Source of the DNA: Mytilus trossulus
Lineage: Eukaryota > Mollusca > Bivalvia > Mytilida > Mytilidae
Direction: 5' to 3'
NCBI RefSeq assembly: GCF_036588685.1
Contig: NC_086382.1
Location: 65,704,929-65,768,928 of the forward strand
Length of the DNA: 64,000 bases
Below are positions 12,756 to 25,200 of this stretch, piece by piece; position 1 is the first letter of the stretch, and every line of letters begins with the position of its first letter. The notes beneath the pieces were generated by a model. That model was not told the origin of the DNA. It was given only the letters and a program-made list of their open reading frames with translations, and did not search any database. The position numbers and the translations under genes were made by a program.

Positions 12756-13570
12756 AAAGCAGGTGATAACAAATTTAGACTATCACTTGAAAAAAAGAAA
12801 TTTGGATATGGACAGAAATGTTGCCTTATAACAGATTCACCAATTTGACTGAAATTCTCATATTTGATTTATAACATGCTAAAACACATATTCAACTCAT
12901 AATACGTCTTAAACAACCAGTTATTGCCGACGGTCACATAGCACGATATAAACATAAACATCAATATAAATAGACCTGGTCCTCGTGCTAATGTATTTTT
13001 CTATGTCTATTTGATTTCATGTTTTATGTTAGAAAATACGTTAATTTCGATGTTACCTGTATTTGAATATTTTTTGTGTGGATCAAACCGGTCATTCAAA
13101 TCATTTACATTTGTTTCATCTTCAATTTTTACATTCTTTTCTTTAAATAACCGGACACGCATCATTCAATTGTAATCCATCTCTAGCTAAGGGGTTAAAT
13201 TGAAGTTCACATTAATACGGATTCAATGAGGTCGAATTATTCACTTACAATGCACAAAACTGAAAACTAAAGTAGAAGAAAAATTTTATAACATCAAGTT
13301 TTAATAAAACAAAAGTTTTTTTTTTGTTTTTGTTTAAAATAGAACTGAGAATGGAAACCTTTCGTTCTTTGGCCTCTATTTTTTTTTATTCTCAAAACGT
13401 TTTATTTCGTAGAGAGATGAACAATACATGTATGTTGACATTGATGGTCCAGATACGCAACTTCCACTTCATAAGTCATTGTGATAGTTCATTCTGGTTT
13501 TCAGTCATCTGTGTGACCCATGAAGATAAACGTTTTGTTTTTACTGTTTTCTTTTCTTTGATTAACGTTT
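12756..13570. other. Spacer between units A and B
   Basis: AT-rich sequence with no alignment to the units and no recognisable gene. The frames at 13324-13575 and 13575-13775 have no domain content. Confidence 0.4.
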
Positions 13571-16500
13571 TGTAATGTATAAATCATTTCCCCGTCTAGT
13601 CAGATTTGAAGGTCAAATCTTATGTCTTGTTCATGTACTTGCTATAAAAAGAAAAATAATCTGTTCGTACTCAACATCCTCTTGTTTGAGTTGTAGTTTT
13701 AGTTTCCGACCTGTTATGCAAAGATTTTTTTCAAATAAGATCCTTTTAGGTTACGCATGGTTTGATAACGAGTAAAGTAATATTGATGTAATCGGGTTGC
13801 TTGGGTAATACTTTGATATTTGGTATGATTGCTTTGTCTTATATTATTACGTATTCATTATGATGCTGTTGAATAATGCTGACTGTACATACGATAAACT
13901 ACATGTAACTACAAATTTCAATTTTTAGATACGCTTCATTACACATTCAGGTAAGGCTATGACGTAACCAAAATATATGTGACCATAATTTACATCTTTT
14001 TCAAGGACAAATACGAATTTATCTTATAAATTACAATCTTTCTCTTTTATCATGTTTATGTAAACAGGAAATACATGTATTTTTTTTGTAATTGATATTG
14101 TACACTGCAAATAAAACATTATATAACGCAACCATTAATTAAATAACATCTGCGATTACGTTATGTAAGTGAGGTAAGATCGATCAGCACATGATTATTT
14201 ATGCAACGTTAAAGTAAATGCCTTTACGAGAGTCTTTGTGTAGATCCTTCAGATATAATTTCTTTTATGTTTCTGTTTGTTTTCTCTTTTCGTATTTTGT
14301 TGCCCTGTATTCTCTAATCTCAACTTTTCTGTCCTATATCTTTTTTCTTGATTTATAACACATGTGTCTCTTATCTGAATGGCCCCTTTATTTTGTAGTC
14401 CGTGAACTGTAAATTTCGTTCGTGTAGAGAGCGTTGGGTGTGTGTTCTCTATAAAACAATTTTAGAGAACTTTTCTAGAGACTCTAGAGAGCACGTGTCG
14501 TTTACCTAGGCCAATGCACATCTTCAACAATGAACGGACTCCAACATTGTGGATTAAAATAGAACAAATGACAAAAATGTCGTGTATTTGTTCTGTTTTC
14601 AATTTCTTTCTATCTAAACGCTTCGCCAACCCCCCCCCCCCAAAAAAAAAAAAAAAAAAAACAACAACAAAAGAGTTACAAAAAGTAACATCTATGTACA
14701 ATCTCCTTATTAATTTGGTAAAAATGAGTTACCTGTAGATCTAGTCTTGCTGATCATCTTTACTATTAAATGTGTCAATCTATCTTTCATATATTTCAGG
14801 ATTATAGCTAAAAACGCACAAATGGTAAAAAATGACATTAAAGAGCGAAAAATCCAAAGAGGAGTTGCCGGACTATCTCAATAATGTTGACTTAAATGCT
14901 GATCATTTTTGATTATTTAAGTTCCTATCTATCTATCTGTAATATTTTCTATGATATACTTACGGACATCACCGTAGAGGTATTAACGCAAAACACTTGT
15001 TCGAGATTTCTTTCAATCTATATCGGTCATCCAAATAACTATCAAAACTTGCGTTTTACCCCTGTTTGTTATCTTTAGCCATGGCGGACATCTTGGTTGG
15101 CATGAGGTGTCATCGTACATGTTTTTGAAAGTAAATACCCAATGATGACTGTGGCCAAGTTTGGTCGAACTTGGCCCAGCTGTTTAAGAGGAGACAATTT
15201 TGTTAATAAAAGTTTACTAACGACGGCAACCCAGATCAGCTAAAGAGGGTTCGGGACCATTTAAAAAAAATATTCTTTTAAAAATAGTTAATAATAACAC
15301 TGAATTTGGCAAATTCGATTTAGGGCCTCGGTTGCAGAGTGGTCTAAGTAGTTACTACTGTAGCCAGTCATCGTCATCACTGAGGTTGTTAGCTCGAACC
15401 CCGCTCATGTGGGTGCACTTCACTCCAATTTCATTTGACCAGGTTTGTCAGTTTCCCAATCGAATGTCGATGGTTTTCTCTGGGCACTCCGTCTTCCTCT
15501 TTCAATACAAAATGGCCGTCACGAAATAACTCAAAACTAGCGTTAAAAAACCAACAATTAATCTATCCTGTTCGCTTTTTTCAACATTTAACATAACCTA
15601 CAATTCAAGTAACATGTTTGATAGAATTGAAAATTGCATGTAACTTGAATTGAAATCACCTCAGAAATATTTAGTTTTTATGATGAAATTTCGAAAGTTA
15701 ATTAGTCCTCCAATTAAATACAACAAGAGGGGTGCATTTAATTCGGATTCGAATTTTAATGGTGGTAGATTTTGCATGACGCACTGCTGTTGTATAAGCC
15801 CGTAACATACATACGTTAGGCGCATGTATTTTCGTTTATGTAATTCATCATACTTACGAAAGGACATTTCTATTCAAATGAAACGAAATGAATAAAGTGG
15901 TTTTCCGATAATGTATTAATTGTGACATAAACAGCTGACAATGATATTGATATTATTCCTGAAGTATCAAATCAAGCAACTTGTGTGTTATATAATAGCT
16001 CGCCAGATTTATTAAGCAAAAAGGAAGAGAAACACCTGAAAAAGAAGCATCACACGCGCGTATCATGTTTTAAATAAAAAAAAACCTATAAAAACAATGA
16101 TAAGTTGGAAGACATATTGATGATGATAAGGAAAAGAAACGTCACACAAAAACGACAACACTTATGAGACAGTCACTGCATCAGCCCGAAACCTCCCAAC
16201 AGCGATCATGGGCATTTCAGTTGCACTATGCACCATGAAATTAATGTCCTAAATGGAACATTCTTAAGTTTTCGTAATTTCTCACAGACGTGGCTGTTAT
16301 ATGCACCATAAGTTAAAACAAAGGATGCCATATTAACCTCTAATGCATCCTCGCAAGTTATGTGGCAATCATACCGCATCTTCTTTTTTATATGATTTAG
16401 TTTACCATTGTTCGGACTTGGCTTTATATTCAAACCTCACACACGGGCTGGTTTCCTATAGCCTCTACATGTTTAATTGGTTTAGCTTTTGAATAAATCA

Positions 16501-17060
16501 TGATACATTGTCCATGTTATATCTTCAAACGATAATCTCAATATTGAATCGAATAGTTCTGTTTCCCTTCGAGTTGTATATTCTCATTGGTAGACAGGGA
16601 TATTTTTAAAAGTATCCTTTAGTGTAAAATCCTGTCTTCTGTAGATATAAAGTTCCATCATTCTGTTTCTTTCAATTTAATCCTTTCAAGTTATTTGCAT
16701 AAAAAATTATTGTGACTTATACTGTCTTGAACAATGATGAATACTTGGATAAACAATGGTTATAAAACACCGGCAATCACTGGCAATATAAATTTTTTTG
16801 TAGTAATTTGAACTACATGCATTTTATACATTTGTCAAACAAAACACCTCGATAACTGAAAAAGAAAAGTCAACAACTGTCAACAACATCGAAATCTTTA
16901 GACATCGACCAGGGCTTGGGAGAACGTATGAACAATGAAGTAATGGGCGGTACATAATACCTATACGGTATTTTATCAGATTATTTTTTACATTGTCATC
17001 AGAGCAAATTATCAACCAATAATTACGAGATAATTGAAAAAAAAACAAGCACTTTTGGAA
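13571..17060 (+). repeat. Segmental duplication unit B
   Basis: Partner of unit A in direct orientation, offset by about 5.2 kb at the left end and 4.3 kb at the right end. It shows the empty site for the F4 element present in A and a minimal ATCT run (about 14926-14938) where A has a very long one. It contains a C/A homopolymer tract at about 14630-14661. No gene seen. Confidence 0.75.
15322..15567 (+). mobile_element. tRNA-derived SINE (RUDI/V-SINE-like), unit B
   Basis: Same structure and same place as the SINE of unit A. Box A-like GCAGAGTGGTCTAAGTAGTT and box B-like TAGCTCGAACCCC are closer to a tRNA consensus than in A. The central GGCCGTCACGAAATAAC motif is kept. Insertion at the same site in both units means it predates the duplication. 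Confidence 0.75.
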
Positions 17061-17598
17061 ACAATCATCTAGGAATATGATTGTTTAAAGGTAACCGCAT
17101 TGAGACAGTGTATATTCCATATTAGGTTGGTATACGGGGCTAATAAACGTAATTACACTTTTGGTATTTAGCTGAATTTTGTCTTTAAATGACCTTAGAT
17201 CGCCTCCGAATAACCTTCTGACGTCAAGCAACAATCACTTTTTTATTGTGACGTCAAATTTTGAATTGTTATGTCAAAGTTTACGGGAACCTGTGTGAAG
17301 CTACGTAATGGCGGAAAATTTTGCATACAAGTGCAAATACGTCTTTTGCAATTTGTAGTGGTGATATATGATCACGGTGTTTAGGACAAATCTTAATGGT
17401 TGCAGCAGACGACGAATTTGATGATAAACGATTAGAATAAATTCTTAAAACAAAATTAATGCTGAAAAAAATGTTATTGTTTGCGTTTGATTTTGTATAG
17501 ACAAATGAGCATAGGTTCTAGACGGTATCGAATACTTGATTTTTTAGGCCACTAATTAGATTACCACATGTTAAATTTAGTTGGTAAGATACATTTTT

Positions 17599-17747
17599 TA
17601 CATAGTGACTGTGCTAGTGACCTTATACAATACATATGGAGATAGTAAATTCCATATAGGGATTCGAGCGTCGCTCTCACCCAATGCGACATGTAGTGAC
17701 CCGTTATATATATTTGCATAGAATAAGGTCACTAACACACTATGTAA
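17599..17747. repeat. Foldback (MITE-like) element
   Basis: Inverted arms: TTACATAGTGACTGTGCTAG at the left and ATAAGGTCACTAACACACTA at the right, with a loop of about 100 bp holding a GATTCGAGCGTCGCTCTCAC core. One arm has a 4-bp gap. Confidence 0.55.
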
Positions 17748-17984
17748 CTAATATTTTTTTGTGTTTTTTTTACATGTTTGTTTATTTCTATAGTGATGAA
17801 AACTGTAACATAATGTTGACTGCTGTATCCCAATTTTTAACATTTTTATCTATTATGTCCGTTTGGTTTGTTCACCCATCGTTGTCAATATGATAGATTT
17901 TTTATGCGATGGCAAAGGAGTGAGAATTTTTAGTTAGCTATGAAACCAGGTTTAATCCACCATTTTCTACATAAGAAAATGCCT

Positions 17985-18115
17985 GTACTTAGTTATGAAC
18001 ATGACAGTTGTAATCCATTCGTTTGAGGTGTTAGAGCTTTTGATTTTGCCATTTAAATAGGGACGTTTTGAATTTTCTCGGCATTTGGTATTTTTATGAT
18101 TTTACTTTTTATTGG
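17985..18115 (-). repeat. F3 dispersed repeat, reverse
   Basis: CATGACAGTTGTAATCCATT, CGTTTGAGGTGTTAGAGC and GTTTTGAATTTTC are the reverse complement of F3, also seen forward at 20130, 37650, 38935 and 45655 and reverse at 60968. Confidence 0.55.
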
Positions 18116-19165
18116 TTGGCACATCTGTTGTTTTAATTTTTAGAATTGACATAGACACGCAGTTGCCTGTTTACATATTTGTGTATCATATACATTCTTT
18201 TCATGTAATACTATACTTGTTATAAAGGGAAACAAATTGTTTGAGATATTTACATGCATATAATGTTCGTTACTTGGATTTTCGACTTTATATCAATTTA
18301 TTCACGAATAAGTATTCGTTGTCAAACAAGCCTTACATCATTCGTATCAAACATGTACAGAACTTATCAGTCGAAAGGTGTGTTTTATCTTAATTAAATA
18401 ATACACATAGTCTTTGTCCAACCTCACTAGCAACATGTACTCTCAGTCTTACATCTTGTTACATTTAACATAATAGAATTATACGTCTGGAATGAAATTC
18501 ATAAAAAAAAATTACGACACAGTTGATCATACGTATACTGAATTGTGTAAGATTTATTATCAACCTTAGTAGTATGATTTTTGTGCAACCAAATAATATA
18601 ATAGATTGCGTTCTATTCTTGTAACATTTTGACGAAATGTGGATTCGCATTTCGAGGGATGAATGCATAGCGAGAGACGCACCTGATCATGCTTCTTCTA
18701 GAGATTATGTATTTCCATCAGTTAAAAACACAAACATATGACCATTGGTAAAATAAAAAATCCATGGTGAAATAAAATAATAATAAAAAAAGTTAACAGA
18801 TGAAGTATATTTGTATGCATGTCTTCCGCCAAAGAAACTTATCATCCTTGCTTTTCTTTTATTCTGTCAAATTTTGGTAAGCGAGTAAATGTTACAAAAC
18901 GCCAACACCTTCCAATTTCTCTTTAGCACGTTAAATTTGGTGATAAAGTATTCTGGTTTCGATGATAACGGTTTAATTTAGCCCGATAGATCAGATTTCG
19001 GATAGTTACATCTAGTGTAAAACATTATTTTTAGAGATAGTGAAAGAAATCATACGAAATGCACAAGATTTTTCTAAATGTAAGTGCCATCAAAATTTTA
19101 CAAATAATTAATAGATCTGGCAACCGTAAATGAAACAACACGTTTTAACAGCACATACCTGTACT
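18116..19165. other. Upstream region of SOD gene 1
   Basis: AT-rich sequence. Nothing recognisable except the TATA-like box listed separately. Confidence 0.4.
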
Positions 19166-19170
19166 TGTTC

Positions 19171-19178
19171 ATATAAAT
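19171..19178 (+). promoter_or_regulatory. TATA-like box of SOD gene 1
   Basis: ATATAAAT, 38 bases upstream of the start codon at 19216. If it works as a TATA box, transcription would start about 30 bases downstream and leave a very short 5' UTR. Confidence 0.45.
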
Positions 19179-19215
19179 ACTGATCAACAATAGTCAAGTT
19201 GTCAAACAAGGAAAG

Positions 19216-22200
19216 ATGATTCTTATACTAACTTTAGGCGTGTTTGTTTTACTTGCTACATCCATGGTTCAAGGTAAGCCTTCTTGAGATTATACGCTTA
19301 AACATTAATGTCATCCTCAAAAACAATGTCCTTTAGGAAGGAACACATTCTACTGTGTGAATAACAGGCTCTTTTAGTTCTACGAAACGTAAAATCCCCG
19401 AAATGCTTGCGATTTAACTTCCTTACATGTCTACAATATCGTTAGACTAGTAAAGACAAGAAGACGTGGTATGAATACTAATTAGACATCTAACTATCCA
19501 CCAAAGATCAATTAACTGTGTTTAGGCAACATCGGATGATTTTCAGCAAAGTGTAAAACCGAAACCGCGTGAAGAAGCTATAAAAGCTCGACAAGACAAA
19601 ATGTAAATAATTTAAAATGACGGTTTGAATATTCTAAGGCTACTGAGTAAACTAAGTCAATAGGTAGTTTGATATTAACCATAGTTTAATTTCAGCTTGC
19701 TTACGAATTCTTAAACTCATAAATGACGGTGTATTTACTTTTTGAGGTTTCATAAAAAGAGTGATTGACTAGAAACTTTGTTTTTGTAACAATAAATTAA
19801 CTGTAAATATATGATAAATGCATTAATAAAAAAACCCAAAATGGTTGCACTAGAAGGAAGGATGCTCTTCATCTTCACCGCCTGTAAATATATTTTGTAT
19901 TTGTCCTTATTCTTCAGATTTTCCGCTCCATATTCCATACGTGGTAGCGTTAAATACATGATAGTTAACCGACAACTGGAAACCTCTGTTTTCATTTTTC
20001 TCTTTGCTTATTCTGTGTTTAGCACGGATTTATGTCCCGATAGATATTCTGACTAGATGGAATAGGATTCAAAGCAACTTGAACTTGAATGATATCGATT
20101 AAAATGATATTCAAAAAGAAAAATCACAAAAATTATGAACTCCGAGAAAAATTCAAAACGGAAAGTCCCTTATCAAATGGCAAAATCAAATGATAAAACA
20201 CATCAAACGAATGAATAACAATTGTCATATTATTTAAAGTGTGCTTCCTTATACCTCGAACTGAGAATAAAAACGGCGAATGTGTCAAAAGACCAATAAC
20301 CCGACAAACCTTGAACAAAAAAAGAAATGTTTCTTCTCAATAATTGTGCTGATCTGGTGACATTGAAAGCTTACAACTTGTTACATATAAGTACAAATCA
20401 AATAGATAAAAAAGGAACTGTCAATGGTTTTTTTAGATGCTAAATTTAAACAGTTTAGTGCACATGCATTTATCTGTACTTTATTTATGTCATGTAATGT
20501 TGTCATTTTAGCGGAATTTTTAACATTGGAATAAAGCTTAAGGTTGGGCTAGCCACAAATAAAGGCAACAGTAGTATACCGCTGTTCAAAAATGTTATAT
20601 ATAAACCAGGTTCAACCCAATTATTTTTTTAAACTGTCCTGTACCAAGTCAGAAATATAACAGTTGTTTTCTAATAGTTCGTTCCTATGTATGTTGTTTT
20701 TGTTGCCCTTCAGTGTTTCTGTTTTTTCATTGTTTTTCTCATATGGTTTGAAGTGTTTCCCTCAGTTTAAGTTTGTAACCCGGATTTGTTTTCTCTCAAT
20801 TGAGTTATGACCTTTGAACAGCTATATACCACTGTTTCCTTTATTTACAAAAATACACGTGCTTTGATCAGACTGAAAGACTACTTGCGCAATCTAAAAC
20901 TTTTTTTTAAGTCGTCAACTTTTAACCAAATTCGGCAAGTGACCATAACTTGCAAATTGAAACAGGTCAATATAAGAAAATGTCAAGGAAATATAGAGTG
21001 TGTAAAGTTTTCAAAATTGTAGACAAGGAGGAACACATTTTCTTTTATCGCCAAATAAGCAGTTATATGAGAACTCCCATCATTAATGAAATTAATCCCC
21101 ACTATCATTTATTTAATCTGCTTGCATAAAACTCGACACTAAAAACTTTTTTAGATCTCAATAAAGATATAGCCACACACAGGCAAATATACCAAAGCTT
21201 AAAGATTTGTTCAACTATGCAGATAAAAGATAAAACTATATAAAGAAAATAAAAAGAAGTCGTTTCGAAAAATAATCCGGCCTAAAAAAGAACCAACATT
21301 AGTGCCAAAACCTTTAGAAATGCCGTTTGTTGTGCTACAATATTTGTCAAAAAAAATCAATTTTCGTCTGGTACTTTGATATGGCCATCACTGAGGAGAC
21401 ATACCTTATTAAAATTGGCATATGATATAGTAACATTAGTCCAGTAAATATGAGAACTTTTATTACAATAATGTTGCTATAGTCTGAAGATTATTATTTT
21501 TACTAAGTTCGTAAGTTAAAAACACGTCTTCTATTTCCAAAACAAGGATGTCAACAATGAGAAAAAAAGGATAAAATTTAGTCGGTCAGAAAGACCCAAC
21601 ATGAAATATATAATAAACAATTCGATTGAGAAAACTAAGGGTCTAATTTATAACCAATCAATTAACGACAAACAAATAAGACAAACATGAACAAACGACA
21701 ACCACTGAACTTCACTTGGGAAAAGCACATGTAGCATGTGGCGGGATTATGTTTGTTTTACATCGTCCGTGTTAACATCGATTTGTAGTACCTTTTCAAA
21801 GAATAACAACCTCCTTATGTTTTGTTTGGCTTCTTTCTTTCTTACGAAACTAGTTAAATATCCAGTGTGAAACATGAACCTTCAAACAATATAAATAAAT
21901 ATATATTTTTGTTTGTCAACAGGGCAAAGAGATACCAGAGCATACTGTCAGTTGTATGACCCAACAAATCGAAACAGAGTACAAGGAAGACTAACCTTGC
22001 GTCAACAAGTATGTGAAAAAAATAAGTTATTGCATATGTTATATAACCTGTTAGACAGAGATAAGTAATAAGTTATTTGTGTTTTTGAAAACACACATTA
22101 ATGCTTTGCAAGTTGGTATAACGAACGATTCCTCGCATGTTTTCAATCAACCGAGTTCTATTCAAGCGAGAAACATTACTGTACTCTATTAACTCGTTGG

Positions 22201-25200
22201 TTACTACCGCGTACATAAAACAGGACAAGTAATTGACAAATGATCAAAGTTTAAGGTTAACTTTGACAAATATTATGAATGATTATTACAAATAGGCCTG
22301 TTCTTGTTTGTTAAACAGAAAAAAAACCCAAATAACAATTAAAGGTTGTTACGTAAACATACTTTAATTTAATAGTCATCCATACATTATCTAAAAGAGT
22401 CTTTTTTATTTTTGTTGATTGTTTTTTATAAACAACAAAAAATACTTCTAATTTATAATGTTCATTGTTAACGTGGCATTTCTAAGTGGCGATCACTTAA
22501 TTATTTGAACAGGCATGGAAGAAAACGAAGGCGTAGTATGATTAATAATAATAACTATCCACCAGAGACCAAATGACGTACATGTTAACAAATCCAGGGC
22601 ACAGTATGGACTTTAAGAGAAAGTCAAACCCATAGCTCAATGTAGCTATAACAAAAATCTGAATTGACAATTAAAACAAAAAGACATAGGCCTGATAAAT
22701 CTTTAAAACAATAAACTTTAATATTTTTTATATACAACGACCACAACAATCATCTTAACGATACTCCAATAAAGCAGTACATATCCATTAATTAAGTGTT
22801 ATGACCTCATAAACAGTCTGGGAAAACATTTCATTGCACGATGCTAAATACAAAGTATGGACTGGTTGTATGATCGTTAGTGCATAATATGTATAGGAAA
22901 ATATATTTAGTAAAGTTAATGTTTTTAATACCACAATTGATTTTTGACCCGATATGAAAAAGTAACGGTAGTATACCGGTGTTCAAAAGTCAAACTAGTA
23001 TATCGATTAAGAGAAAACAAATCCAGGTTACAAACTAAAACCCACTAACTTAAAAAAAATATCAAATATAAGAGAAAAACAAAGGAACAACAGGACCACT
23101 GAAGTGCAACAAACACAAACGGCAACATAACGAATCCAACTAATAAAAAGTCTTTTTTCGTTTAGTTGGATCAGATAAAGTTTCAAGTTCAGAAAGTTTG
23201 TTTTTCTTATTTTACTCTAGATCTAGAAATTGCCGTATAAGTAATCCCTTTAAACTTTATTAATTACGTTTAAAAGGTGATATTGGAATAAACAATGTTT
23301 CATTGGTTGGTAGATTTATGGTGAAGCGTTTGATTTTGCCAGGTTTTTTTTCCTCCCTTTTTCCCTTTACCATGGTTTTCGCTATTTTTGTTAACCTTTT
23401 TTTATACATTTATCCAAAAAAGATCAGGAGATGTTTTAGCAGATTTTTTTAGTCCTGTTTACACCAAACGTCTTATAAGGCATGCCAGCACTCTTTACTA
23501 TCTGATTTCGATGAATGACGATAGTTTGGTACCTTTTCTGAAGAATATCTTTGAACTATGTAACAAGATGGTCACTATAATCATATTAAAAACTCTGTTT
23601 TACAGTATCATCTTCGGGAAGATTATTTTTTTTACTGACGCCTATTGTGATTGACGTATAATTGAAAATCAAATTACTACCATTATCTATATATACATGT
23701 ATAAACATAAAGGCAACAGAAGAATACACGTATATACATGACGCAATAATTAGTTCTGTGTTGTCAAACAAGTAAGATATATATATGGTTTTGAATTTGG
23801 AATATACTAGATAAAATGAATCATTTTGATTGTTTATTGTCCGTCGCCGTCCGTTAACTTTCACCAAAATATTCTCCTCTGAAACTCCTGGTCTAAATTA
23901 ACCAAACTTGGCCACACTCAATATTGAGATATCTTGTTTAAACAATGTGTTCGATGACCCGGCTACTCATCAAAGATGGCCACCATTGCTACAGATATAA
24001 CATAAGGGGTAAAATATATATTTTTGCTTTAATTGCTGCAAACAAAGAATTTAGAGCAAATTCAACGTGGTAAAATTGTTCAGCAAGGCAAGATCTGTTT
24101 GCCGAGAAATTTGTAGAAAAATCAGACAACTCGTTGTTGGGATACTGCCCCTGAACTTGTAATTTTAAGAAAATGTTGCAGTTTTTGGTTATTATCTTGA
24201 ATATTGTAATAAATAGAGATAAACTGTAAACAGCAATAATGTTGAGCAAAGTCAGATCTACAAATAATTTAACATGACAAAAAAAGGTCTATTGACGACT
24301 TTAAAGTCAAATTTAACCATTTTTCGTAAATTTTTGTAATCTTTTACAAAAGTCTTCTCCTGAAACAAACTTGGCCACAATTAGCATTAGGGTATCTAGT
24401 TTAAAGAATGTGTCCGATGACCCTGCTTGATAACCAACATGGCATATATGGCTATAATAGAACATAGGAGAACATGCAGTGTTGGACTTATATTTTTGAA
24501 ATTAAAGCAAAAGTATAACGGTTGCACTAAATCATTTATGATAAATCGAAACTCTTGACAAATATCATGTCATTTTTCAATTAATAGCGCACCATGTCTG
24601 AATAATAATCGATGTCATTCATTGTTTTTGAAGCATATTGATATAATAATAGATGTTCTAGCTTTTAACTAATGATTCGATATTTTATTCGTTGATACTT
24701 TTGCCAAAACAGTTTACGAATTTAAAGATAGTTATGTTTTACGTTTTTTGTTTTACATATTCATAATGAATGCCCTGTTTTCTTTTCCAAAGTTTACAAA
24801 GAGTTGCATGATTTTAAACAGTTACTTTTCAATTTCTCTTTAAAAAAGACAAACTTGGATTTACCCAATTTTCATCTCGGTTGATAGAAATTGACCACAA
24901 TTATTACAAATATTTATTGTTCTTATTAATGAAGTTGAACTTTGAAAGGAATATCTCATTTAAATACTTACAAAGTTCAACTCATTTAAAATTCCAATGT
25001 GCTTACATTGAGTGAAATCAATCACTGATTTGAATTTTAGCTGTAAAAATATGGGGTGTGGTTGGGTTGTTGTCTGTTCGAAACATTTCCCATTTCTTTA
25101 TACGATGGCTTTACATACCCTTCCGAATTAACCTATGGTTTTACGATCAGATCACAATTTCCTTTATCGTGTGTCTATCTTTTTTCGGGAAATGTGAAAA

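Noticed and set aside
16206..16433. 75-codon minus-strand frame in unit B
   Set aside because: The paralogous stretch of unit A has stops and frame breaks, so coding is not conserved, and the frame overlaps an F1-like end.
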